A stretch of DNA of 64,000 nt from Methanolinea sp. UBA277 (lineage in GTDB: Archaea > Halobacteriota > Methanomicrobia > Methanomicrobiales > Methanospirillaceae). The position numbers and the translations under genes were made by a program. Every line of letters begins with the position of its first letter. Positions within the stretch are counted from its first letter, which is position 1. The stretch is taken from positions 1-64,000 of the forward strand of contig DANP01000020.1 of the NCBI GenBank assembly GCA_002499905.1, read 5' to 3'. Of the stretch, positions 46,536 to 54,710 are shown piece by piece. Under the pieces are notes generated by a model. It did no database searches. It worked only from the letters and a program-made list of their open reading frames with translations, and was not told where the DNA came from.

Positions 46536-47459
46536 ATGATGTCCCGGGTATTCCCAGCACTCCTGCTCACCGCCCTCGTTGCAGCCCTGTTCCTTGCCGC
46601 CGGATGCACTGTGCAGATCGGTGACGGCGGGCAGGGTGGCACCGGTACGAAACAGTTCACCCCCGGCTTCCCCTATGCTGCACAGGCCGTCCGGGTCATC
46701 GACGGCGACACCCTCCGCGTTGCGTTCCCGGACGGCACTCAGGAGACGGTCCGGATCGTCGGGGTCGATACTCCCGAGGTGACCCCGGGCGGAAACGATC
46801 CGGACTCCTTTACAGGGATCACCGATCCCTGGTTCCTCTCTGCCTGGGGCGAGGAGGCCTCCGCCTCCCTGCGCCGCGAGGTGGAGGGACGGGAGGTGAC
46901 GGTCACCACTGACCGGTCGGCGGGCGAACGGGACCGGTACGGCAGGCTCCTCGCCTACCTCCATGCCGCTGACGGGACCGATATCGGCGAACTGCTGCTC
47001 TCCAGGGGGCTGGCCCGGGTGTATACCGCCGAATCCTTCGCCCGGAAAGAGCAGTACCTCGCCGTGGAGAAAGAAGCCATGCGAAAGAGGATCGGCGTCT
47101 GGAGTGCGATGACCCCTGCACCTCCCGGATCGGACGGGGTCTTTATCGCCGCCGTTCACTACGATGCAGCCGGTGACGACCGCACCAACCTCAACGACGA
47201 GTACATCACCCTCGAGAACGGCGGCAGCACTGCAATTGTCCTCACCGGGTGGCAGCTCCGTGACAGTGACGGGTTTGCATACACCTTCCCGGAGGCGGCC
47301 ATCACCCCCGGTGGCAATCTCGTTCTGCATACCGGGAACGGGACAGCGGATGGCACAAATCTCTTCATGGGCTCACCGGTCCCGGTGCTGAACAACGATG
47401 ACGATACCGTCACCCTGCATGACACCGGCGGGACCGAAATATCACGGTTCGCGTGGTAG
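46536..47459 (+). CDS. Thermonuclease-like lipoprotein with lamin-tail domain
   Basis: 307 residues. The signal peptide ends in the lipobox FLAAGC. The SNase domain (about 45-195) has AVRVIDGDTLRV, VRIVGVDTPE, the metal/catalytic segment DRYGRLLAYL, and a C-terminal RKRIGVWS. A lamin-tail domain (205-307) follows, with NDEYITLENGGSTAIVLTGW and LNNDDDTVTLHDTGG. Together this is a membrane-anchored extracellular nuclease. SNase plus LTD is a known arrangement in prokaryotes. Confidence 0.85.
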   Translation: MMSRVFPALLLTALVAALFLAAGCTVQIGDGGQGGTGTKQFTPGFPYAAQAVRVIDGDTLRVAFPDGTQETVRIVGVDTPEVTPGGNDPDSFTGITDPWFLSAWGEEASASLRREVEGREVTVTTDRSAGERDRYGRLLAYLHAADGTDIGELLLSRGLARVYTAESFARKEQYLAVEKEAMRKRIGVWSAMTPAPPGSDGVFIAAVHYDAAGDDRTNLNDEYITLENGGSTAIVLTGWQLRDSDGFAYTFPEAAITPGGNLVLHTGNGTADGTNLFMGSPVPVLNNDDDTVTLHDTGGTEISRFAW

Positions 47460-47501
47460 TACTACAGGTCCACGGATGGAACCACCACCGGGCACGCGAT
47501 C

Positions 47502-49475
47502 TCACGGTTCGCCGGGAGATGCCCCTGCCTTCGCCTGGTCGAGGGCGAATACCACCTCGCTCCAGGCCTTGTCGAGGAGTCTCCGGTAGTAGCCGGTATC
47601 GAAGCGGGTTGCGTTCCAGTCGAGGTCCACCGCCCAGCTCCGGGCATCGGTGACCACGTAGCTCACCTCCATCCCGGGGAAGAGATCGATCCCGGTGGCG
47701 GCACAGGCCGCGACCGCGGAAGCCTCGGGGCAGCGGTGGGAATACCGGAGCCTGCTGATCCGGCGGGAAATGGCCAGGTCTTTCGGGTCCGCACCCGGGA
47801 GAGCCGCCACCGCCTCCCGGTACTGCTGCCGGACCCGGTCTGAAAGCGCCACCAGATCCTTCCGGTCTGCTGCCGCCTGAAGGGTGGCAAGCATCCGCTC
47901 CTGCAGCTCCCGCACGAAGATCGGGGTATCCCCCCGGCGGGCCGCAATCCCCCGCATTTTCAGCTCGCCGGTGGAAAGGCGCCCGTAGTAGCGGTTGTAG
48001 GCCCCAAAGCCGTCGGGCATGGGGAGGAAGACGAGCCAGTCGTAGGCATCGAGCGTGGTGGAAAGGCCCGTCTCCTGCTCGACCCGCTCTTTCAGCAGCG
48101 CTGCAGGTCCGCCCTGCACCCAGAGGCAGTCCACGATCCCGTGCAGGACCGCAAAACCGAGCTCCTCGGCGATGTCCCTGGTCCGGATCAGGATCTCCCG
48201 GGCATGCCCGGTGATCTTCTCGTGCACCTCGATCTGCCCGAACTTGGCGTTCCTGTACCCCGTGTACCCGAAGCAGGTCACGAGCATCCACTTGAGGATG
48301 GCATCGATCCCGGCATACGAGGGGTCCGCTGCCTTCCGCGCCTTGCTCTCCTTCCGGAGGGAGAGGAGGGGGTCGAGCACCCCGGGCAGGAACCCCCGCC
48401 GCTCCGGGCAGGCGAGGGTCTCGGGCGAGAGGTTGAAGGCCACGATGATGGAGGGGTAGAGGGAGGTGAAGTCGATCTCGTACACCTGCTCGTACAGGCC
48501 CGGGACCGGCTGGAACATCATCCCGCCCCGGTCGGCGGCCTTCAGCTCGTCGAACCGGCGTACGCACTCGGGGTCGCTCTTCCGGAAGGGGATGGCGATG
48601 CCCTGCCGGAGGGCCTCGTAGACCTCGTAGGCCGAGATCAGGGTCCCGGAGGTGAACCGGGCGGTGAGGTTCGGGGAAAGCCCGGTGAGCCGTGCACCGA
48701 GGATGATCCCCGACAGCCCGCTCTCCCGGTAGTGGAAGCTCTGGGTGGTGTCGACCAGGACCCTCCCGTCCGGGATGAGCGATCCCGCCCGGTACTCCGT
48801 CTTCCCGTAACTCCAGTACGATTTCTGCGCCATCTTCCGGTACCTCCCGCTCCGGGAGAAGGGGAGCCCCACCCCCTCCTTCCGGGCCGCCGAAAGAAGC
48901 CGGGGCAGCCAGAGGTCCGAGCGGGGGAAGAGCACCACGTCGGGATCGCATGACTCCAGCAGGCCGGCGAGGTCGGCAAGAACGGGCCGCCCGGAACCCC
49001 CGAGCCGCTCCCGGCGGTCATGGATCACCGCGATCGAGCGGAACGCCTCACCGCCGAAGGGGTTGCCGTTCACCTCCACCGTAAGGGTGCGGAAGGGAAT
49101 CGGGAAGTCCAGGGAGAACCGCGACTCCCCCTCACCACAGCAGGGGACCCGTCCCTGCCCGGCAAGGTACCGCTGGTCGAGCCGGAGGTCCACGTTGTAC
49201 AGCTGGGCGGCGTAGCCGGTCTGCCGCTCGATAGCCTCCGCGATCTCCCGCCCGGCCGGGACCCTGTACCCGTCGCACTCACCGAAGATGGTGCGGAACG
49301 TGCACTCCTCTGCGCCGTACTCTGACTCGAGCGCCTCCAGGAGCTCCCGGTGGAGGGCCGGGTCAGGCAGGTGGAGCAGGAAGGAGGGGGCGAACGGCAC
49401 CGTGGTCCGGCGGGTCGTCCCCGCCGACCACTCCCAGATCTCGACCCCGACCCGGTACCCGGTGTCGATGATCAC
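47502..49475 (-). CDS. Divergent family B DNA polymerase, exonuclease motifs degraded
   Basis: 657 residues, GTG start overlapping the previous stop by 4 bases. Motif A DFTSLYPSIIV (D335) is intact. Motif B reads LKWMLVTCFGYTGY in place of the usual KxxxNSxYG. Motif C reads HGIVDC in place of YGDTDS: only the second Asp (D449) stays, the one that holds the catalytic metal. In the exonuclease domain the ExoI position reads LTVEVNG instead of DIET, and the ExoII region (DPDVVLFPRSDLWLP) lacks its Asp. This suggests a polymerase without proofreading, last gene of a three-gene cassette. Confidence 0.83.
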   Translation of the reverse strand: MIIDTGYRVGVEIWEWSAGTTRRTTVPFAPSFLLHLPDPALHRELLEALESEYGAEECTFRTIFGECDGYRVPAGREIAEAIERQTGYAAQLYNVDLRLDQRYLAGQGRVPCCGEGESRFSLDFPIPFRTLTVEVNGNPFGGEAFRSIAVIHDRRERLGGSGRPVLADLAGLLESCDPDVVLFPRSDLWLPRLLSAARKEGVGLPFSRSGRYRKMAQKSYWSYGKTEYRAGSLIPDGRVLVDTTQSFHYRESGLSGIILGARLTGLSPNLTARFTSGTLISAYEVYEALRQGIAIPFRKSDPECVRRFDELKAADRGGMMFQPVPGLYEQVYEIDFTSLYPSIIVAFNLSPETLACPERRGFLPGVLDPLLSLRKESKARKAADPSYAGIDAILKWMLVTCFGYTGYRNAKFGQIEVHEKITGHAREILIRTRDIAEELGFAVLHGIVDCLWVQGGPAALLKERVEQETGLSTTLDAYDWLVFLPMPDGFGAYNRYYGRLSTGELKMRGIAARRGDTPIFVRELQERMLATLQAAADRKDLVALSDRVRQQYREAVAALPGADPKDLAISRRISRLRYSHRCPEASAVAACAATGIDLFPGMEVSYVVTDARSWAVDLDWNATRFDTGYYRRLLDKAWSEVVFALDQAKAGASPGEP

Positions 49476-49798
49476 GATCCTGCCCCCTCACGGGCCGGAG
49501 CAGGTTCCGGGGACGGTTCAGGGTCCCGATCCCGGGACAGGGCCGGATCGGGTTCACGGTCCGCGAGCGGAGCGGGTGTGCGGTCCTGCTCCTTCAGCAG
49601 CTCGACCAGCACCGAGAAGACGGCCGCCTCGAGCGGGTCGCTGAAGGCATAGAACCCCTCGCTCGCGTGCCGTTTTGCCATGGCCACCACCCGGAGGGCG
49701 GCTTCGCGGTCGGCGCCCGGCAGGGTCCGGGCCACCCGCTCCCAGCGCCCGGTGATCTCTTTTACCCCCATCCGGACGCTCCCGAAGCTCCGCCCCAT
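49472..49798 (-). CDS. 108-aa protein of the polymerase cassette
   Basis: Residues 1-70 are a compact helical domain (SVRMGVKEITGRWERVART, ALRVVAMAKRHASEGFYAFSDPLEAAVFSVLVELLKEQ). Residues 71-108 are a Pro/Asp/Glu/Arg-rich tail, likely disordered. The start codon overlaps the previous gene's stop (TGATG), and its own stop overlaps the polymerase start (GTGA). Tight coupling on both sides points to a fixed stoichiometry. The family is unknown to me; it probably acts as an adaptor. Confidence 0.7.
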   Translation of the reverse strand: MGRSFGSVRMGVKEITGRWERVARTLPGADREAALRVVAMAKRHASEGFYAFSDPLEAAVFSVLVELLKEQDRTPAPLADREPDPALSRDRDPEPSPEPAPAREGAGS

Positions 49799-50325
49799 CA
49801 GAACCCCTCCAGGGTGGTCTGGCCCCGGGGGAGATCCACCGGGTGACGTATCTTCCCTGCCCGGCGGGCCCGCGGCAGCGGCGGGGCCGGGGGAGGCGAG
49901 AGCGAGAAGAACCGGTCTGCCAGCTGCGCCATGTCCGAGAACGCGGGGTCTTCTGCCGGGGTGTACAGCACCACCACCGAGCCCTGCCCGGCACTCTTCA
50001 GGGCCTGTGCCACCTGCCCGACGACCTCCTCCCCTGCCCCCTCGTACAGGCCGGGATCATGCTCGACAAAGATGATGGTGTGATAGGATTCCCGGAGGAT
50101 GGTGAGGAGCTGGAAGGCGGTGAACGCCCTCCGCACCTCGATATTGACCGACCTGCGGTTGATGCCGGAGAGGAGCCGTGAATAGTTCCCGCAGATGAAG
50201 AGGAAGAGGAACCGCTTCAGCACCGGGTTGTCATTGAGGCCCGCGAGCACCAGCTCCTCCGGTGCCACCAGGGCGGAGAACGTTCCGCTGGCCAGCGTGA
50301 CGGAGGGGTGCAGATCGAACTGCAT
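49798..50325 (-). CDS. 175-aa protein with C-terminal PCNA-binding (PIP) motif
   Basis: First gene of the polymerase cassette. The C-terminus ends in QTTLEGF, which fits the archaeal PIP-box Qxx(L)xxF used to bind the PCNA clamp. A basic linker (PLPRARRAGKIRHPVD) precedes it. The body (IEVRRAFTAFQLLTIL, TIIFVEHDP, SVVVLYTP, LADRFFSL) has the strand-helix order of a RecA/RadA-like fold, but no Walker A is visible, so it is probably not an active ATPase. It could bring the polymerase to the clamp, somewhat as ImuA-type proteins assist bacterial ImuB-DnaE2; that is inference. Confidence 0.72.
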   Translation of the reverse strand: MQFDLHPSVTLASGTFSALVAPEELVLAGLNDNPVLKRFLFLFICGNYSRLLSGINRRSVNIEVRRAFTAFQLLTILRESYHTIIFVEHDPGLYEGAGEEVVGQVAQALKSAGQGSVVVLYTPAEDPAFSDMAQLADRFFSLSPPPAPPLPRARRAGKIRHPVDLPRGQTTLEGF

Positions 50326-50503
50326 GCAGGTACCACTCCCCCTGACAGCTCCATAAGGGTGGAGAGCATGCGGTGCGAAAGTGTGATCGATAGCTTCAAG
50401 AGTGGAACTAAAAGGGCATTTTCGCGTTAGATTGTAAATAAAAGGTCTATATGCTGTTTAATAATCTGAACGGGAATCCAGTGGGCAGAAGAGAAAGGAG
50501 GGG

Positions 50504-50872
50504 TTATCCCCCGCAGCCGCCGGGCGGTGTGACGGGCGTGAAGATGTCATCCCAGCTGAAGTGGTTCGCGTCCTGGTTCCGGTTGATGTGGGTGAACTGG
50601 GAGAGGTCGTTGCTCGGGACGTAGGGCTGGATGTTAATGAGCATGGACGAGATCGAGAGAGTCCGCCGGGAGAACGGGTCGGACGGGATAACGTCGGTCG
50701 GCACCGGGGACGGAACAGGGATTGCAGGGGTGGACCCGGATCCCGGCTGGATCAGGCGGGAGTAGCTGTTCAGGTTCTGGAACGGAGTTGCCGCTGCTGC
50801 CGGGCCGGCGAGGGCGACAAGGCAGAGGAGAGCGGCAAAAAGGAGCGGAAACGCATATGTACGGATATTCAT
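50504..50872 (-). CDS. Small secreted protein (122 aa)
   Basis: Signal peptide at residues 1-27 (core YAFPLLFAALLCLVALAG, ending PAAAA). The mature part is Pro/Ser-rich (PAIPVPSPVPTDVIPSDPF), with no known domain and a Gly/Cys tail (PPGGCGG). Start at 50872, where the signal peptide begins; the frame is open to 50914. The spacer 50326-50503 upstream of the next gene holds nothing I recognise. Confidence 0.6.
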   Translation of the reverse strand: MNIRTYAFPLLFAALLCLVALAGPAAAATPFQNLNSYSRLIQPGSGSTPAIPVPSPVPTDVIPSDPFSRRTLSISSMLINIQPYVPSNDLSQFTHINRNQDANHFSWDDIFTPVTPPGGCGG

Positions 50873-50947
50873 GGATTCACCAGTATGCTTGTACGGTATT
50901 GGTTTTGTCATCATTTATAGTTCTTCTCTCCGGTTTACCCCGTTTTT

Positions 50948-51082
50948 TCACGACTTCGGGCGGAAGGTACGGGAGGGGCAGCGCCCGGCATCGCGGTCGG
51001 CAGGAACCATACCGTTGATGGTGCATTCCCCCTCCTGCTCGTTCTTCGGGGTGTAGAGGAAGCAGTCGGCACAGGTGGGCAT
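50948..51082 (-). CDS. 44-aa Cys-rich small protein in ECF operon
   Basis: An overlooked short gene, 36 bases after the ecfT stop on the same strand. It reads MPTCADCFLYTPKNE, then EGECTINGM and AGRCPSRTFRPKS. Four Cys (4, 7, 20, 35), with the pattern CxxC...GxC...CPxRxFxPK, resemble small Fe-S or zinc proteins such as the small subunits of benzylsuccinate-synthase-type enzymes; the likeness is loose. Its location suggests a role with the transported metal or vitamin. Confidence 0.6.
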   Translation of the reverse strand: MPTCADCFLYTPKNEQEGECTINGMVPADRDAGRCPSRTFRPKS

Positions 51083-51118
51083 GGGAGATGGTTCTCCCCA
51101 CCACCACTTGTAGCTTGC

Positions 51119-51916
51119 CTACCCCAGGGACATGGTGAGGAACGCATAGGCGAAGGCCGCCCCTGCAACACCCATGAGCGGAATGGCCACCTTGTCCGCG
51201 ATCCCCAGGGTGCGTTCCCGGATCCGGGTCCGGGCCCGCGACCGGTACCCGCGGAGATCGATGGTCAGGCCGAGGAGGGTTGCCCGGGAGAGCGAGTTTG
51301 AGACCAGCGGGACCATCACCGGGGCCACGCTCCTGATCCGGCCCATGAACCCGTCACCCGGGTGGTATCCCCGGGCCAGCTGGGCCTCGTGGATCCGTTT
51401 TCCCTCGATCTGGAGGGTGGGGATGAACCGGAGGGCGATGACGAACATCAGCGTGTACTCCGCCGGTATCCGGGCCCGCTCCATGGTGTGCACGAGATCG
51501 CGGGGCTGGGTGGAGATGACGAAGAGCTGGAAGGCGGAAATCAGGATGGCAAACCGCAGGGTCAGCACCGTTCCCACCGTGAGGGCCCCGACCGTGACCG
51601 GGATGCTGCCCCCGATGACTGGTATGAACGACGGCACCAGGTACCCGATCACCGCACCTTCCGGTATGGTCAGGATGGTGATGAGGTAGATCACGATGCT
51701 CATCAGGAGGATCAGGACCATCTGCTGGATGACCGGCCGTAGCAGGTGGCCGGCTAAAGCGAGCAGGAAGAGGAGGAGGAGGATGCCGATCAGCACGGCT
51801 ATCGAGGTGGTGAGGATGGCCACTACGCTCACCAGGACGATGAACAGGATCTTGGTGACCGGATGGAGACGGTGGAAGATCCCGTTCCCCGGCACGTACT
51901 GGAGGATCTCAGCCAT
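51119..51916 (-). CDS. ecfT: ECF transporter T component (EcfT)
   Basis: A 265-residue membrane scaffold of an energy-coupling-factor importer. Five or six helices, then the coupling motifs: an ARG-type QLARGYHPGD and a second DLRGYRSRARTRIRER near the C-terminus. Start at MAEILQYVPG (51916), overlapping the end of the ATPase gene by 8 bases. The open frame upstream to 51994 lies inside that gene. Confidence 0.88.
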   Translation of the reverse strand: MAEILQYVPGNGIFHRLHPVTKILFIVLVSVVAILTTSIAVLIGILLLLFLLALAGHLLRPVIQQMVLILLMSIVIYLITILTIPEGAVIGYLVPSFIPVIGGSIPVTVGALTVGTVLTLRFAILISAFQLFVISTQPRDLVHTMERARIPAEYTLMFVIALRFIPTLQIEGKRIHEAQLARGYHPGDGFMGRIRSVAPVMVPLVSNSLSRATLLGLTIDLRGYRSRARTRIRERTLGIADKVAIPLMGVAGAAFAYAFLTMSLG

Positions 51917-53348
51917 GGAGGGCCTCCATCCGTGTATCGGAGATGATTTTTCCCTCCTCCATGCGGACCACCCGGTCCGCACACAGTTCGGCAATATCCC
52001 GGCTGTGAGTGACCATGACGATGGTACGGCCGTTCTCCTGGAGCTGCTTCAGGATCGCTATGATCTCCCGTGATTCCGCCCCGTCAAGGCCGGTGGTCGG
52101 CTCATCGAGGACGAGCACGGCCGGCTGCATGGCGAGCACGCAGGCGATGGCCAGCCGCTGCCGCTCACCCCTGGAGAGCCACCGGGGATACAGGTCGCAT
52201 GCGGCGGTCAGGTGGACGGCGGCGAGGGCATCCATGACCGCCTTCTCGCGGTCGGGGATCCCGAGGTTGTCGACCCCGAATGCCACCTCCTCGAAGACCG
52301 AGTCGGCAAAGAACATGTGGTCAGGGTTCTGGAAGACCAGCCCGACCGAATGGGCGAGTTCTGAGATCGGCGCCGTTGCTGCATCCTTCCCGTCGACCAT
52401 GACCGACCCCTTCCCGGGGCGGAGCAGGCCGATGAAGTGCTTGACCAGCGTGGTCTTCCCTGATCCGTTCTCCCCTACGAAAGCGACAAATTCGCCGGAG
52501 GTGATGGTGAGGTCAATGCCGGAAAGCGCTTCCCCCTCCCCGTAGCTGAAGGTCAGCCCCTCGGTGCGGATGATGGGGGAATCGCCGTTGCCTCCCCGCA
52601 TCCCGGTCCGGAGCCCCGTGAAGTCGGGGATGAGGGTCCGGCGGGCAACCTCATCCTGCAGGACCGTCCCGGGCGGCCCCTCTGTCCGGATCCGCCCGTT
52701 CTCCAGGACGACGATCCGGTCGACGAGGCCGGCCATCTTTGAAAACTTCTGCTCAACGAGGAGGATTGCCTTCCCCTGGGCCTTGAGGTCCGCAAGGAGC
52801 CGGACAATGCTCTCGGTCCCCTGTTCATCAAGTTCCGATGTCGGCTCATCCAGGATGAGGATGTCGGTGGAAAGCGCGAGCGTTGTGGCGAGCACCACCC
52901 GCTGCTTCTGTCCGCCGGAGAGGGCATGAGGCGGGCGGTCTTTCAGTCCCGCAAGCCCGGTGACGGCAAGGACCCGGGCGAGGCGTTCCTCGACTTCTTC
53001 AGGGGAGAACCCGCGCCGTTCGAGGGCGGAGAGGATCTCCTCCTCAACGGTGGTGAAGAGGAGCTGGGAGTCCGGATCGTCGAAGAGGATGCCGACCCGG
53101 GAGGAAAGGTCGGTGAGGTCATGGTAGTCCCTGACATCCTTCCCGTCAACCGTCACCCGGCCGGACTTCTTTCCCCCGTATTCGTGCTCGAGAATGCCGG
53201 TTGCGGCCAGGCAGAGCGTGGTCTTGCCGGAACCCGAATGGCCGGAGACCAGGATGCATTCCCCGCCCTTCAGGGAGAGGGAGATCCCGGACACCGCTTC
53301 CCGGTTCGTCCGCGGGTAGGCGTAGCTGACAGTCTCGAGGGTGATCAT
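51909..53348 (-). CDS. ecfA: ECF transporter ATPase, two fused ABC domains
   Basis: 479 residues holding two complete ABC ATPase domains, equivalent to EcfA1 and EcfA2. Domain 1: Walker A VSGHSGSGKTTL, signature ALSGGQKQRVVLA, Walker B ILILDEPTSELD. Domain 2: Walker A VGENGSGKTTLV, signature WLSRGERQRLAIA, Walker B VLVLDEPTTGLD, H-loop MVTHSRD. The two domains would dimerise in one chain. Its start overlaps the S-component stop by 4 bases. Confidence 0.93.
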   Translation of the reverse strand: MITLETVSYAYPRTNREAVSGISLSLKGGECILVSGHSGSGKTTLCLAATGILEHEYGGKKSGRVTVDGKDVRDYHDLTDLSSRVGILFDDPDSQLLFTTVEEEILSALERRGFSPEEVEERLARVLAVTGLAGLKDRPPHALSGGQKQRVVLATTLALSTDILILDEPTSELDEQGTESIVRLLADLKAQGKAILLVEQKFSKMAGLVDRIVVLENGRIRTEGPPGTVLQDEVARRTLIPDFTGLRTGMRGGNGDSPIIRTEGLTFSYGEGEALSGIDLTITSGEFVAFVGENGSGKTTLVKHFIGLLRPGKGSVMVDGKDAATAPISELAHSVGLVFQNPDHMFFADSVFEEVAFGVDNLGIPDREKAVMDALAAVHLTAACDLYPRWLSRGERQRLAIACVLAMQPAVLVLDEPTTGLDGAESREIIAILKQLQENGRTIVMVTHSRDIAELCADRVVRMEEGKIISDTRMEALHG

Positions 53349-53872
53349 TCCTGTCCCCGCATCAGGACCCGGCTGGACGGGATGTAGAGGATCTGGACGA
53401 TCACCGCGTTGAAGACCGCCGTGATCACCACGATCGGGACAAAGACGGCAACAAAGCCCATGATATCACCCTGGTACTTGGAGAGGATGGTTGCACCGAC
53501 GAAAATGATAGCCACCGCAGCGAAGGAGAAGCCGCTGGCGAGCGTGGTCAGGAAGGTTGACACAGTCGGTGCAAGTCTGGTCCGGTTACGGAGCACCGCA
53601 TAGAGCCCGAAGCAGACCAGTGCCCCGATTGGTTCGCTCACCAGGTTTGCCGGGGGGAAGATCGAGCTCGAAATCAGCATCGAGAGGATACCGGCAACGA
53701 TACCGATGCCGAGGGCCTCGTACACTTTCGGCATGATCAGGATGATCGCAAGGCAGTAGAACGCTATCACCATGTTCGGGGTGAGCGGGGTGTGGAGCAT
53801 GGCCAGGAAATAGCGCAGGATTGCTCCAACGGCAAGCAGGATGCCTACTATGGCAATATCTCGTGATTTCAT
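53345..53872 (-). CDS. ECF transporter substrate-binding S component
   Basis: A 175-residue integral membrane protein with about six helices. It opens with IAIVGILLAVGAILRYF, the typical S-component first helix, and has a NLVSEPIGALVCF segment. It gives the transporter its specificity, but I cannot tell the vitamin or metal. Start at 53872, preceded by GGTGA; the frame is open to 53968. First gene of the S-A-T-small protein operon. Confidence 0.78.
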   Translation of the reverse strand: MKSRDIAIVGILLAVGAILRYFLAMLHTPLTPNMVIAFYCLAIILIMPKVYEALGIGIVAGILSMLISSSIFPPANLVSEPIGALVCFGLYAVLRNRTRLAPTVSTFLTTLASGFSFAAVAIIFVGATILSKYQGDIMGFVAVFVPIVVITAVFNAVIVQILYIPSSRVLMRGQE

Positions 53873-54040
53873 GGTATTCACCTGATATGATGGGTTGTTG
53901 GTAATCTGGACAAACAGGGCCATAGGCCCGGGGAAGTGAGAGGAGAGCGGCGGATCACCACGGTTCAAGGACCGGGAAAAAAACCGATGATTCCGGAAGA
54001 TTTCGGGAAGTCATGAATCCTTTCTCCATGTTTTGGATGT

Positions 54041-54069
54041 AATGTATAAAGTTATACATTCATGTATAA
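54041..54069. promoter_or_regulatory. Operator-like triple repeat with 10-bp spacing
   Basis: The half-site ATGTATA occurs three times in alternating direction: forward at 54042, reverse (TTATACAT) at 54052 and forward at 54062. The first two form a perfect 20-bp palindrome (54041-54060), and the second pair forms another (54054-54069). Spacing of one helical turn is typical of cooperative repressor binding. It lies in the 290-base gap between the divergent ECF operon and a heme-b-like membrane protein gene, next to AT-rich TATA-like sequence. Confidence 0.6.
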
Positions 54070-54162
54070 AAATATACTGAATTTTCCGGAGAGCCCTGGC
54101 GCAGGACGGTGCTCGACTCTGAGGAAAACAACCCTTATAGCCGATCGCGCAGAGGAGAATGT

Positions 54163-54591
54163 ATGCTCGATACCACGCCCCGCTGGGTCTGGCACGCCCT
54201 CCTGATGACTGCCGGTTTCATCTGCATCATGGCTGCAGGGCTCCTGCCTGTGTATGGAAAGCGGATTGCCGGGTGGTACCGGATACACGTTGCAAGTGCC
54301 GTTATCGGAGGTATCCTGGTAATCCTCGCTGTCAGCATGGTATTCGCGGTTCCCTACCTCTCAGCGATTCCATCGGCCTTCCTCGTCCATGTTGTACTCG
54401 GAGTTCTCCTCGTACTCAGCCTGCTGACCGCCCTGCTCCTGGCCCTCCTCCGTTCCCGGGTTGGGGGGTCCCGGAAAGCGACGATGAGAACAGCGCATCT
54501 CTGGATGGGCCGGGTCTTCATCGTGCTCGTGGTGATCAATATCCTCCTCGGCCTGACCGCGGTAGGACTCTTGTTGCCCTGCCTCCTCTGA
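54163..54591 (+). CDS. Four-helix membrane protein with one His per helix (b561-like)
   Basis: A 142-residue membrane protein. Each of its four helices carries one His at a similar depth or boundary: WVWHALLMTAGF, YRIHVASAVIGG, FLVHVVLGVLLVL and RTAHLWMGRVFIVLV. That layout resembles cytochrome b561-type di-heme membrane proteins, which would make it a transmembrane electron carrier; heme binding is inferred. Strong ribosome site (GAGGAGA). It lies downstream of the triple operator-like repeat. Confidence 0.65.
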   Translation: MLDTTPRWVWHALLMTAGFICIMAAGLLPVYGKRIAGWYRIHVASAVIGGILVILAVSMVFAVPYLSAIPSAFLVHVVLGVLLVLSLLTALLLALLRSRVGGSRKATMRTAHLWMGRVFIVLVVINILLGLTAVGLLLPCLL

Positions 54592-54600
54592 TATTCTCCA

Positions 54601-54608
54601 TTTTTTTT
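54601..54608 (+). terminator. T8 terminator
   Basis: Eight T residues, 10 bases after the stop codon at 54591. Confidence 0.55.
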
Positions 54609-54710
54609 GTCCTGCAACCGTTCGGGATGTCCCGCCGGCCCTCCGCCCGGCAATCTATGTCCGCCTGTGTACCACACCCCGCACCAGGGGTAGCTGATAT
54701 ATCGACACAG

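Noticed and set aside
49472..49798. Possibility that the 108-residue gene is just an N-terminal extension of the polymerase
   Set aside because: It ends in its own stop and the polymerase starts in another frame with its own GTG; no single-base change joins them naturally.
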